Shown: positions 54,243 to 62,869 of the stretch, piece by piece
How the letters are laid out: each line of letters begins with the position of its first letter
Position numbering within the stretch: the stretch's first letter is position 1
From: Paraburkholderia phytofirmans OLGA172
Lineage (GTDB): Bacteria > Pseudomonadota > Gammaproteobacteria > Burkholderiales > Burkholderiaceae
Assembly (NCBI RefSeq): GCF_001634365.1
Contig: NZ_CP014579.1
Coordinates: 2,604,001-2,668,000 of the forward strand
Length of the DNA stretch: 64,000 nucleotides
Direction of reading: 5' to 3'
The notes under the pieces: generated by a model
Database searches by the model: none
Told to the model about the DNA's origin: nothing
Seen by the model: the letters and a program-made list of their open reading frames with translations, nothing else
Program-made: the position numbers and the translations under genes

Positions 54243-54956
54243 TCACACACTCAGATAAGCGCGCCTCACTGTTTCGTTCTTTGCGAGTTCGCCGATCGTG
54301 CCGCTAAAGCGGATCTGTCCTTTCTCGAGGACGTACGCGCGGTCGCTGACCAGCTCGGCGAAATGCAGATTTTGTTCGGACAACAGAATCGACAGCCCTT
54401 CGCGCTTGAGTTCGAGAATCATGTTCGCCATCTGCTCGACAATCACGGGTGCGACGCCCTCGGACGGTTCGTCGAGCAGCACCAGATACGGATTGCCCAT
54501 TAGCGTGCGCGAGACCGTAAGCATCTGCTGCTCACCGCCGCTCATCTGGCCGCCTGGGCGTTTCGGCATTTCGCCAAGATTGGGGAACAGGCGGAACAGC
54601 TTTTCCGGCGTCCATTGCGGCGCGCCTTCGCGTGGCGGCTGGCGGCCTGTATCGAGGTTTTCCATCACCGTCAGATCCGAGAACACGCGACGGTCCTCGG
54701 GAACGAAACCCATGCCCATGCGCGCAATTCGATACGGCTGCAAAGCCGTAATGTTTTGCCCGCGAAAATGTACCTCTCCTTGACGGCGCGGCAGCAACCC
54801 CATTACCGCTTTCATCGTCGTCGATTTGCCGGCGCCGTTGCGGCCCATCAGCGCGACGACTTCGCCGCGGCCGACTTCGAGGCCCACGTCGAACAGGATG
54901 TGCGCGCGGCCATAGAACGCATTGAGGCCCGAGACTTTCAGCATCGGCTCGCTCAT
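54243..54956 (-). CDS. livF: HAAT ABC transporter ATP-binding protein LivF-type
   Basis: 237 residues. Walker A GRNGAGKSTTMK, signature MSGGEQQML and Walker B LVLLDEPSEGVAP, with the switch residue in LSEQN. The missing switch histidine (SEQN in place of H) is normal for LivF. ATG overlaps the livG stop by four bases; GGAGCG precedes it. Pairs with LivG to drive the fused permease. Confidence 0.92.
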   Translation of the reverse strand: MSEPMLKVSGLNAFYGRAHILFDVGLEVGRGEVVALMGRNGAGKSTTMKAVMGLLPRRQGEVHFRGQNITALQPYRIARMGMGFVPEDRRVFSDLTVMENLDTGRQPPREGAPQWTPEKLFRLFPNLGEMPKRPGGQMSGGEQQMLTVSRTLMGNPYLVLLDEPSEGVAPVIVEQMANMILELKREGLSILLSEQNLHFAELVSDRAYVLEKGQIRFSGTIGELAKNETVRRAYLSV

Positions 54957-55762
54957 TGCAGCGCTCCTTGTCCTTGATGGCCGCCGGCCGCTTCGTGCAG
55001 CGGCGCGCGTGGCTGGAACGTCTTGCCGGTGCCGAAATAGACCTCCTGCACGCGTGCGTCGTTGCGGATCGCTTCGGCGTCGCCCCCGGCGATCAGCTTG
55101 CCACGCGCGAGCACGATCATGCGATCGGCGTACGCGAATACAACGTCCATGCTGTGCTCGGTAAAGAGCACGCCGATTTTGTGCTCGGTGACGAGACGCC
55201 TGGTCAGCGCCATCAGCGCGTTGCGCTCCTTTGGCGCCATGCCGGCCGTGGGCTCGTCCATCAGCAGCAGCTTCGGGCGGTTTGCCAGCGCGATCGCGAG
55301 TTCAACGCGTTTGACGTCACCGTATGCGAGCACGCCGCAGGCGCGGTGCGCGTCGGCGCCCATGCCGACCTGTTCGAGCAGCGCCATGGCTTCATCGGCG
55401 TAGCGCGAACCCGCGGGTTTCCACAGACCGAAGGTCTTGCGTTCGCGCGAGACGAGCGCCATCTGCACGTTCTCGCGCACGGTCATCGAATTGAAGGTCG
55501 CGGCAATCTGAAACGTGCGGCCGACGCCCAGCCGCCAGATGTCGCGTGGCCGCATGCCGACCAGTTCGTGATCGTCGAGACGAATCGAACCGGACGACGG
55601 CCGCAGTTGCCCGTTGACCATGTTGAAGCAGGTCGACTTGCCAGCGCCATTCGGACCCAGCAGGGCCAGCAGTTGACCCGCTTCGAGATCGAAGGAGACA
55701 TCGTCGACCGCTTTCAGCCCGCCGAACGACTTGGAGAGGCCGGAGACGCGCAGCAAGCTCAT
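54953..55762 (-). CDS. livG: HAAT ABC transporter ATP-binding protein LivG-type
   Basis: 269 residues. Walker A GPNGAGKSTCFNM, signature AYGDVKRVELAI, Walker B LLLMDEPTAGMAP. The helical signature reads AYGDVKR instead of SGGQ-like, the LivG pattern. Start overlaps the permease stop by four bases. Confidence 0.92.
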   Translation of the reverse strand: MSLLRVSGLSKSFGGLKAVDDVSFDLEAGQLLALLGPNGAGKSTCFNMVNGQLRPSSGSIRLDDHELVGMRPRDIWRLGVGRTFQIAATFNSMTVRENVQMALVSRERKTFGLWKPAGSRYADEAMALLEQVGMGADAHRACGVLAYGDVKRVELAIALANRPKLLLMDEPTAGMAPKERNALMALTRRLVTEHKIGVLFTEHSMDVVFAYADRMIVLARGKLIAGGDAEAIRNDARVQEVYFGTGKTFQPRAPLHEAAGGHQGQGALQ

Positions 55763-57699
55763 AGCCCCTCCTTGATCGCCGTGCCCTGCGATGGCGATGG
55801 AGTGCGCTCTTCAGCCTTATCCACCGTATCGTCGCCAAAACGCTCGCGAATGAAACCGACGATGCCCTGCGGAAACGCAATCACCAGCAGCAGAATCGCG
55901 AAACCCAGCAACGCCTGCCAATAATCGGTTTGCCGCGCGACGGTGTCCTGCAGCCAGGTGAACACGGCGGCGCCGACGATCGGGCCGGTCAACGTCTGCA
56001 AGCCGCCGAGCAGCACCATCACGAGGCCATCCACCGAGCGGCTCACGCTGATCACCTCCGGCGAAATCGTCCCCTTGGAGAAGGCATAGAGCGATCCGGC
56101 AAGCCCGCAAAACAGCGACGCCACGACGAAGGCCGCCCACTGCACCCGTTTCACGTCGATGCCGATCGCCTCGGCGCGCAGCACCGAATCGCGCGAGGCC
56201 CGCATTGCGTAGCCAAGCGGCGAGAACAGCATCTTGCGCAACAGCCCCACACCGGCCACAGCGCAGGCGAGCGTCAGATAATAAAAAGCCACTGGCGACG
56301 ACAACCAGTTCGACGGCCACAAGCCAAGAATGCCGTTACTGCCGCCCGTCACGTCGTCCCACTGGAACACCACCGACCAGACGATCTGCGCGAACGCGAG
56401 GGTTAGCATCGCGAGGTAGACACCCGAGAGCCGCACGCAAAACCAGCCGAACACCAGCGCGCCCGCCACCGCGAGCAAGGGGCCGAGCAGCAACGCGGCT
56501 TCCATCGGCAGATTGAGGACTTTGAGAAACAATGCGGCGCCGTATGCGCCCAGCCCAAAGTACGCCGCGTGGCCGAACGAATGCATCCCGCCGGGGCCCA
56601 TGATGAAATGCAGACTCGTCGCGAACAACACGGCGATCAGGATTTCAACCAGCAGCACAGGCATGTAGGGAAACGCATTGGCCGCCAGCGGCGCGAGTAG
56701 CAGCACCAACAAAGCGATTGCCGCCAGCCACTTCAGACGCTTGCCTGCAGGCCTCAATGGCGCTTCAGGCGCAGCCATGCCACGCACCGCGGCACTCGCC
56801 TTCCCTAACAAGCCCCAGGGCCGCACCACCAGCACGACTGCCATCACGACGAATTCTGCAACGAGCGTAAAGCGGCTCAACGACAAGTCGATACCGAACA
56901 CCGACACATGGCCGATGCCGATGCATAGCGCCTTGATCTCGGCGATCAGCAAGGCCGCGACGAACGCGCCCGGAATCGACCCCATGCCGCCGACCACCAC
57001 GACGACGAACGCATTGCCGATGGTCTCCAGATCCAGCGACAGATTCGCCGACATCCGCGGACCTTGCAGCGCACCGCCCAAACCGGCGAGAAACGCGCCG
57101 ACGAAAAACACGCCGGTGAACAGCCATGCCTGATTGATGCCGAGTGCGCCGAGCATCTCGCGATCCTGGGTCGCGGCGCGCACTAGCGTGCCCCAACGCG
57201 TACGCGTCAACGCGTACCAGAGCAGCAGCAACACCACCGGCCCGATCACGATCAGTGCGATATCGTAGGTCGGCAGCGGATGGCCGAGAAAATCGACCGC
57301 GCCTGCCAGATGCGGCGCACGCGGTCCGAACAGGTCTTCCGGACCCCACAACCACAGCGCGGCGTCGCGAAAGATCAGCACCAGCGCGAATGTCGCCAGC
57401 AGGTGAAACAACTCGGGAGCCTGGTAGATGCGCCGTAACACGATCATTTCGACCAGCGCGCCGAGCACCGCAACCACCAGAGCGGCAGCCAGCACCGACA
57501 GCCAGAATCCACCCGCCGTATGGCCGAAACGGCTCGCGATGCTATACGCGACATAGATGCCGAACATATAGAACGAGCCGTGCGCGAAGTTGACAATGCG
57601 CGTCACGCCGAAGATCAGCGACAAACCGGCGGCGACGAGAAACAGCGTCGACGCGTCGGCGAGTCCGTTGACCAGCTGTACCAGCAAATTCGAAAGCAT
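55759..57699 (-). CDS. Fused LivH-LivM ABC permease
   Basis: 646 residues, double a normal LivH (about 300). N-terminal half (1-300) is LivH-like (SLIFGVTRIVNFAHGSFYMFG, LGINQAWLFTGVFFVGAFLAGLGGALQGP), C-terminal half (345-625) is LivM-like (SLHFIMGPGGMHSFGHAAYFGLGAYGAALF, LAFAQIVWSVVFQWDD, LAGSLYAFSKG). Both halves keep the membrane-helix pattern and the EAA-type coupling loops. A single gene thus gives both membrane subunits, which fixes 1:1 stoichiometry. Uptake of the operon's substrate, possibly an aromatic or N-heterocyclic acid. Confidence 0.9.
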   Translation of the reverse strand: MLSNLLVQLVNGLADASTLFLVAAGLSLIFGVTRIVNFAHGSFYMFGIYVAYSIASRFGHTAGGFWLSVLAAALVVAVLGALVEMIVLRRIYQAPELFHLLATFALVLIFRDAALWLWGPEDLFGPRAPHLAGAVDFLGHPLPTYDIALIVIGPVVLLLLWYALTRTRWGTLVRAATQDREMLGALGINQAWLFTGVFFVGAFLAGLGGALQGPRMSANLSLDLETIGNAFVVVVVGGMGSIPGAFVAALLIAEIKALCIGIGHVSVFGIDLSLSRFTLVAEFVVMAVVLVVRPWGLLGKASAAVRGMAAPEAPLRPAGKRLKWLAAIALLVLLLAPLAANAFPYMPVLLVEILIAVLFATSLHFIMGPGGMHSFGHAAYFGLGAYGAALFLKVLNLPMEAALLLGPLLAVAGALVFGWFCVRLSGVYLAMLTLAFAQIVWSVVFQWDDVTGGSNGILGLWPSNWLSSPVAFYYLTLACAVAGVGLLRKMLFSPLGYAMRASRDSVLRAEAIGIDVKRVQWAAFVVASLFCGLAGSLYAFSKGTISPEVISVSRSVDGLVMVLLGGLQTLTGPIVGAAVFTWLQDTVARQTDYWQALLGFAILLLVIAFPQGIVGFIRERFGDDTVDKAEERTPSPSQGTAIKEGL

Positions 57700-57717
57700 C
57701 GCGACCCTTGAAATAAC

Positions 57718-58302
57718 TCAGCGCAAACCGTCTTCACCCTTGATCTCATTCACCTGCAACCCGCCGATGCGCGGCAGCGGCCGGCCCGAGGCCGTCACCG
57801 CGACGGCTACGACAATTTCATTCGCGCGCGGCGCGTCCGATACCCGCGCCTCGATGGCGTCGAAATGGCTGCGCACGAAAGCGGCGTCCTTGTGACCCAG
57901 CGGGACATCGATCGCGGTGCCGAGCGTACCCATTTTTTTCGCCGACGGCACCAGCGCCGCGCCCTTCTCGACTGCTACCCGCAGCGGAGCGCCGAGCTTG
58001 GGGTGCAGAATCGCCGCCGCATGCTCGAGTTCACCTGCTTCGCCGACGATCGCCGCCTTGCCGTAGCTTTGCGCGTCGCCCGGTTTGATGCCTAGCGCTT
58101 CTACGCATTTGCTGCCGAGCAACGCACCCAGTTCCTCACCGGCTTCGATCAGCGCGTCCAGCCTGGCCTCGTAACGGCCCGCATAGGGATTGTCGATCAC
58201 CGCAATCGCGACTGCACGGCGTGCCGGCGGCTCGATAGTCTGCCCCATTTCGATGCGCGTTTCATCGACCTGCACGACCAGCTTGCGAAGCTTGATTGCC
58301 AT
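57718..58302 (-). CDS. Amino acid synthesis family protein (AA_synth), copy 1
   Basis: 194 residues; ATG at 58302 preceded by GGAGATCG. Carries the family pattern AVIDNPYAGRYEARLDALIEAGEELG, SYGKAAIVGEAGELEHAAA and FDAIEARV. Family name is historical; the biochemical role is unknown. A second copy in the same unit (58435-59025) has the same length and motifs. Could handle an unstable ring-opening intermediate in the pathway; that is a guess from context. Confidence 0.85.
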   Translation of the reverse strand: MAIKLRKLVVQVDETRIEMGQTIEPPARRAVAIAVIDNPYAGRYEARLDALIEAGEELGALLGSKCVEALGIKPGDAQSYGKAAIVGEAGELEHAAAILHPKLGAPLRVAVEKGAALVPSAKKMGTLGTAIDVPLGHKDAAFVRSHFDAIEARVSDAPRANEIVVAVAVTASGRPLPRIGGLQVNEIKGEDGLR

Positions 58303-58434
58303 TTCGATCTCCGTGTTTCGATGCATGTTCTGCTTAGTGTTCTACTTACTCGCCGCAACGCAATGCTTCAGCTCCGCGCTTCGACTCATTGTTTCGTTGC
58401 AATGCTTCAGCGCATTGCGTGGCTCAAGCGCCGC
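58303..58434. other. Gap between the AA_synth copies
   Basis: 132 bases, with scattered repeats of GCTTCAG and ATGCTTC. No gene seen. The longest gap inside the first half of the operon. Confidence 0.5.
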
Positions 58435-59025
58435 TCAGCGCAAGCCGTCCTTGCCGACAATCGCCTCTTTCGCCAGCCCGCCGACACGCGCATGCACGCG
58501 CTGTCCGGTGCTCATCACGAGGATATACACCAGTTCGTCCGCGGCGGGCGCACCGGGCACACGCACTTCGATCGCGTCGAAATGGCTGCGCACGTAGCTC
58601 GCGTTGACATGCGTCAGCGGCACATCGAGCGCGGTGGACGGCGCACCGACTTTCTTGGTCGACGGCACGATCGCATGGGTCGGCACGCCATTTTTCTCCA
58701 GCAATTCGCGCATCGCATAGCCGCCGGGGACATGCCACAGCGCGCCATGCTCGAGTTCGCCACGCGAGCCGACGATGGCGCCCTTGCCGTAGCTTTCGAT
58801 CGACGCGTGCGGTACGGCCATCGCCGCCAGCAGCCGTTGCGCCATGTCGAAGCCGATCGGCTTGAGCGCTTCCATGGCGTGTTCGATTCTGGCTTCGTAG
58901 CGGCCGGCGAACGGATTCGTCATCACCGCGGCAATCGCGCCGCGCCGCAGTGGCTGGGCGGGCGCGGGGCCGAACTCGTGGAAAATGTCCTCGACGTGCG
59001 TCAGCACGCGGCGTATCTCGAACAC
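58435..59025 (-). CDS. Amino acid synthesis family protein (AA_synth), copy 2
   Basis: 196 residues, GTG start at 59025 with CGGAGG just upstream. Shares TNPFAGRYEARIEHAMEAL, ESYGKGAIVGSRGELEHGAL, HFDAIEVRVPGAPAADE and GKDGLR with copy 1; they are diverged paralogues. Its start overlaps the UPF0280 stop by 25 bases, so expression is coupled. Function unknown. Confidence 0.85.
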   Translation of the reverse strand: MFEIRRVLTHVEDIFHEFGPAPAQPLRRGAIAAVMTNPFAGRYEARIEHAMEALKPIGFDMAQRLLAAMAVPHASIESYGKGAIVGSRGELEHGALWHVPGGYAMRELLEKNGVPTHAIVPSTKKVGAPSTALDVPLTHVNASYVRSHFDAIEVRVPGAPAADELVYILVMSTGQRVHARVGGLAKEAIVGKDGLR

Positions 59026-59984
59026 GGGGCCTCCGTTGTTATCTGGGCGCGCTGCGCAAACAACGCGCCATTCCGACAGGTACCACCGGCCACACGCACC
59101 CGCCCTTGCAGGAACAGCGCGGCGCCTTCGATCAAACCTTGTTCCTGTAATCGCTGCGCCGCGTCGACACCACGCGCCAGCGCGAAATCAATCAACGGTT
59201 GCGGCAAGGACGGCACGTCGACGGTCACGAGCATGTCACCAAGATCGCTATCGTCCTTCAACGAGGAAGCCGGCCTGCGTACGATGCCCGCATGGTCCAG
59301 ATCGACGGCGTTGGCGATCATCGTCGCGGCAGCATCGGCGGTGGCGGCGTTGCGGGCGAGCACCGTCACGCTGTCGGCAATGCCGAGGCTGAAGCTGCGC
59401 CCGCGCCAGCCGCTCGTCGCGACGCCGCGAGTTGGCATGACGGCGTCGAGCGTCAGGTTTGCGTCTAAAGTTTGATCGCCTGACAGCCTTGCGCCGGACA
59501 ATGCCGCCAGATCGGCGAACACGCCTACGCGGTACTGCTGTCTTTCGGTCAAATAGAGTGCGATGTCGCCGCCGTTGTTGATAAAGGCGCGCGATATGCC
59601 TTCACGCGCGAACGCCGTGATCAATTCGTCCGCGACGCTGCCTGCAACGGCCGCCATCGGCGTGATGTAACGCGCGCGGTGAGGATGACATGCGCTCCAC
59701 ATGCGGCGGCCAACTGGGCCTTTCAGCGCGCAGTCACCCTGCGCCGCGTTGCTCGGCACAGGTTGCCGAAGCAGCGCCAACTCGCCGACCAACTCAGGCA
59801 ATACGTCTACAAAGCGCGCCCAGCAAACCTCGTACGCGGCCTGCACCGCCGAGGGCTCGCCGTCCGCGCCGAGGATCAGATCGATCGGCCCATGCTGCCA
59901 ATGCCAGCGGGCCACGTCGAGTGGGGTGCGGGTTGCGTTGTTCATTGTGCTCGTCGCGCTCGTTGTGCTCGTTGTGTCGCTCAT
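59001..59984 (-). CDS. UPF0280 protein (ApbE superfamily)
   Basis: 327 residues from the ATG at 59984, 10 bases after the reductase stop; an alternative start lies at 59945. An unusual Ser/Thr-rich N-terminus is encoded by short tandem repeats (59945-59984). ApbE-like blocks follow: FINNGGDIALYL, GVATSGWRGRSFSLG and TADAAATMIANAVD, matching the ligand segments of flavin transferases. COG2122 members are uncharacterised. Its place next to a predicted flavoprotein reductase makes a flavin-attaching or flavin-related role possible, an inference. Confidence 0.82.
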   Translation of the reverse strand: MSDTTSTTSATSTMNNATRTPLDVARWHWQHGPIDLILGADGEPSAVQAAYEVCWARFVDVLPELVGELALLRQPVPSNAAQGDCALKGPVGRRMWSACHPHRARYITPMAAVAGSVADELITAFAREGISRAFINNGGDIALYLTERQQYRVGVFADLAALSGARLSGDQTLDANLTLDAVMPTRGVATSGWRGRSFSLGIADSVTVLARNAATADAAATMIANAVDLDHAGIVRRPASSLKDDSDLGDMLVTVDVPSLPQPLIDFALARGVDAAQRLQEQGLIEGAALFLQGRVRVAGGTCRNGALFAQRAQITTEAPCSRYAAC

Positions 59985-59994
59985 GGTGTCGCCG

Positions 59995-61599
59995 TTAGCC
60001 GAGCATCGGCGGCATGGCGGGCGGCCACGGGTTGTCGGGATTGCTCGCCAGTGTTCTGCGCGCGAGCGGCGCCCCTTCCGTATGCTCCGGCCCGTTCGCC
60101 AGTACGCTTTCCAGCGAACGCACCGCGTCGAGATGGCCGCCGAGGTCGCGATATGCGTCATACGTCATGGTGAATTCGATCGGCGCGACGATTGCGGGCG
60201 TCGGCACAGTGCCAAACGATCGATCGGGCATGCGCGAAACATCCACCATCACCGTGATGCCGCCACCCGGCCATACATAGGCGGGCGCCCCGCCACATGT
60301 TACGTTGACCAGTTTCTGTTTGATGGCGCGTGTAAGCAGGACCGGATTCTCCGTTGCTCCCGCTCGCAAGCTGCCGCCCGCGCCGCCAAGAAATAGCACC
60401 GTCGCAAGCGACGGCTCGCAGTTCTCGCCGATCCGTTCGACCGTGCGGCGCACGGCATCCGGCATGGCTGCGATACGCGGCACGAGGTCCTGATCGAGTT
60501 CATACCACTGCGCGTGTTCGCCGGTGGTCGACACCATCAGCAAGCGCATGCCCGGCTTCGCCACGGCGGGATCGAAACCTTCGACAATCGCGAGCGGGTC
60601 CTGAATGTCGGTGCCGCCCCACCCGGTGCCGGGATTCGCGACCTGGAAATAGCGGCCCGGAGTCGATTTGCGCCCGCGAATCTTCAGACCTGAGCGCGTC
60701 ATGCCGAGACAGCGGCCGGCCTGGTGTTCAGTCAGCACGCCGGTGATGTGATCGTCGACCACCACCACTTCGTCGGCGTGACCGAACCATTGCTTCGCAA
60801 AGATGCCGATGGTGGCCGACCCGCAGCCCACCCGCATACGTTGCTCTTCGACGCCGTCGACAATCGGCGCCGCGCCCGCGCGAATCACCAGACTTGCACC
60901 GCCGTCGATGCTCAGCTCCACCGCTTCCTTGTTGCCGAGCGCGAGCATCATGTCGCACGTCACGCGGCCTTCTTTCTTGCTGCCGCCCGTCAGATGATGA
61001 ACACCGCCGAGGCTCAGCATCTGCGAGCCATACTCCGCCGTGGTCACATGCCCAACGATCTCGCCATGGCAACGCACGTTCGATTGCTCCGGCCCGAGAA
61101 AGCGGTCGGTGTCGATCTTCACCTTGAAACTGCAATAGCTGAAAATGCCCTCGGTGACGACGGTAATCATGTCGACATCGTCGAGCTTCGAGGAAACAAT
61201 GAAAGGCGCAGGCTTGTAGTCGGGATACGTGGACGATGCGCCAATGCCCGTAACGAACAGCGCCTGGTCCGCAACAGGATCGTGTGCTTCAGAAGATGCA
61301 CCAAATTCGACCGTGGCCTCCGCACTGCTCGTGCTTGCTTCGGGTAAAGCGGCGCGCGACAGAAACACCACGGGGTCGACACGAATCAGCCGCCCATCCG
61401 CATTCGCATAACGATCGCACGCGCCGGTGCGGCCTTCCGATATCTGGCACAACACCGGACACGCGTTGCATTCGATCTTGTTCGACGCCATCCGCTCGCT
61501 GCGCGGCACCGCTTTCTCGAGCACGGTCGGACCTGGCGTCGAGGCGGTTTCGCCGTCGACGCCGTCCACACCGAAATCGACCTTCGTATGTTCTGTCAT
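59995..61599 (-). CDS. 6-hydroxynicotinate reductase-like iron-sulfur flavoprotein
   Basis: About 534 residues from the ATG at 61599; the ATG at 61623 adds eight residues and is an alternative. An N-terminal [4Fe-4S] motif is visible: C44, C47, C51 and C61 (ECNACPVLC, TGACDRY). The rest is a large domain with VTEGIFSYCSFKVKIDTDRFLGPEQ, MRVGCGSATIGIFAKQWFGH, DDHITGVLTEHQAGR and GGGITVMVDVSRMPDR. Resembles E. barkeri Hnr, which reduces 6-hydroxynicotinate to 1,4,5,6-tetrahydro-6-oxonicotinate. It leads the long minus-strand unit. Electron donor is unclear, as no ferredoxin is adjacent. Confidence 0.8.
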   Translation of the reverse strand: MTEHTKVDFGVDGVDGETASTPGPTVLEKAVPRSERMASNKIECNACPVLCQISEGRTGACDRYANADGRLIRVDPVVFLSRAALPEASTSSAEATVEFGASSEAHDPVADQALFVTGIGASSTYPDYKPAPFIVSSKLDDVDMITVVTEGIFSYCSFKVKIDTDRFLGPEQSNVRCHGEIVGHVTTAEYGSQMLSLGGVHHLTGGSKKEGRVTCDMMLALGNKEAVELSIDGGASLVIRAGAAPIVDGVEEQRMRVGCGSATIGIFAKQWFGHADEVVVVDDHITGVLTEHQAGRCLGMTRSGLKIRGRKSTPGRYFQVANPGTGWGGTDIQDPLAIVEGFDPAVAKPGMRLLMVSTTGEHAQWYELDQDLVPRIAAMPDAVRRTVERIGENCEPSLATVLFLGGAGGSLRAGATENPVLLTRAIKQKLVNVTCGGAPAYVWPGGGITVMVDVSRMPDRSFGTVPTPAIVAPIEFTMTYDAYRDLGGHLDAVRSLESVLANGPEHTEGAPLARRTLASNPDNPWPPAMPPMLG

Positions 61600-61715
61600 G
61601 GTGGGGTTCCCATACGACGACATTACAATCGGTCCTGTCCGGCTGACGAATAGCCCCTGTTTAAAGGGTCTTTCGCGTGATCCGCATTTTTCCATGTTGC
61701 GGCCACTCACCGTTC

Positions 61716-61733
61716 GTGTAGTATGCGCTACAC
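61716..61733. promoter_or_regulatory. Putative TetR operator
   Basis: GTGTAG and CTACAC form an inverted repeat with a six-base spacer, in the region between the reductase gene and the divergent TetR gene. Control of both is inferred. Confidence 0.45.
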
Positions 61734-61996
61734 CAAACTTGCTTGAAATCTACTCGATCAAAATAGACTGCGCAACGAGTTTCCCGGCGGACATCCGAAT
61801 GCTGCGGCGCGGCATCGCGGCACGAATCCCGATTCAATCTACGCCGAAAGCACGTGATCGTGCAGAGCATTTCGCCGCGCGCAATATGGGCTGTATGATG
61901 AAGGCGCGCCATGCTCGAGCGCACCTAAGCGTGCCTCGGCGGCTACGGCGCATGCCGTTCAATCATCCTACGCTAACAAAGAGATCCGAGACCGTC

Positions 61997-62698
61997 ATGA
62001 GTCCCACCGCCGCCCGCAAGCCGGGCGCTATCGGCATCCGAGCGAAGCAGGCGCAAGATACGCGCGCCAAGATTCTCAAAGCGGCAATCAAGGTCTTCGC
62101 AAAGCAAGGCTATGCAAGCGGCCGAGTCGAAAGTATTTCGAAGGCCGCGCGTTCGCACGACCGGATGATCTATTACTACTTCGGCAGCAAGGAACAGTTG
62201 TTTGTCGAAGTCCTGGAGACGATCTACACGCAGTTCAACGAGGCCGAAAGCAGGCTCGATCTCGATCTGGACGATCCGCTGCATGGCCTCGAGCAGATGG
62301 TCGAATTCGTCTGGCAGTACTACCTCGATCATCCCGAGTTCGTCACGCTGCTGTCGAGCGAGAATCTGCACCAGGGCAAGCACGCGAATAAATCGTCAAA
62401 GCTGAAGGAGATTTCCGGCTATGCGATTTCGGTCGTGCAGAAGTTATTGGATGCGGGCAAGGCGCAAAACGTCTTTCGTACCGACGTCAAAGCGCGTGAC
62501 GTGTACTTGATGATCGCGTCGCTCGGTTATTTCTATAACGCCAATCAGTACACACTGGGTGCGTTTCTCGGTGAATCGCTGATGGAAAAAGACGCACTCG
62601 CGCATTGGTGCGAGGTCATCAAGGATACGGTGTTGCGCGCGGTGCGCTCGCAGTTGCCGGCTGAAACTGCCGTGATGAACGAGAGCAGGATTGCCTGA
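61997..62698 (+). CDS. TetR-family transcriptional regulator
   Basis: 233 residues; ATG at 61997. HTH at about 22-70: TRAKILKAAIKVFAKQGYASGRVESISKAARSHDRMIYYYFGSKEQLF, with the classical YYYFGSKE end. The ligand-binding helices follow (YLDHPEFVTLLSSENLHQGKHANKSSKLKEI). Divergent from the reductase gene with a 397-base gap, so it probably represses the heterocycle operon and its own gene. The inducer is probably the substrate or an intermediate. Confidence 0.9.
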   Translation: MSPTAARKPGAIGIRAKQAQDTRAKILKAAIKVFAKQGYASGRVESISKAARSHDRMIYYYFGSKEQLFVEVLETIYTQFNEAESRLDLDLDDPLHGLEQMVEFVWQYYLDHPEFVTLLSSENLHQGKHANKSSKLKEISGYAISVVQKLLDAGKAQNVFRTDVKARDVYLMIASLGYFYNANQYTLGAFLGESLMEKDALAHWCEVIKDTVLRAVRSQLPAETAVMNESRIA

Positions 62699-62728
62699 AG
62701 CGGGGTTCGTCTGACGTACGCTTCAGGC
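62693..62728 (+). terminator. Hairpin overlapping the tetR stop
   Basis: GCCTGAAGCG and CGCTTCAGGC pair perfectly around a 16-base loop. The stop codon is in the first arm. No clear T tract. Confidence 0.5.
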
Positions 62729-62869
62729 TCCGCATCACGTTTTGCGCCGCATCATCGCGGCGAGAGGCAGAAGACGGGAGGCAAGGGGCAGGACCCGCGA
62801 GACAGCGCGACGGCGCAGCACGCGGCGAGTGCCGGCGCGGCCACACGCCGCGCCAGTATTGCAGCGTCG

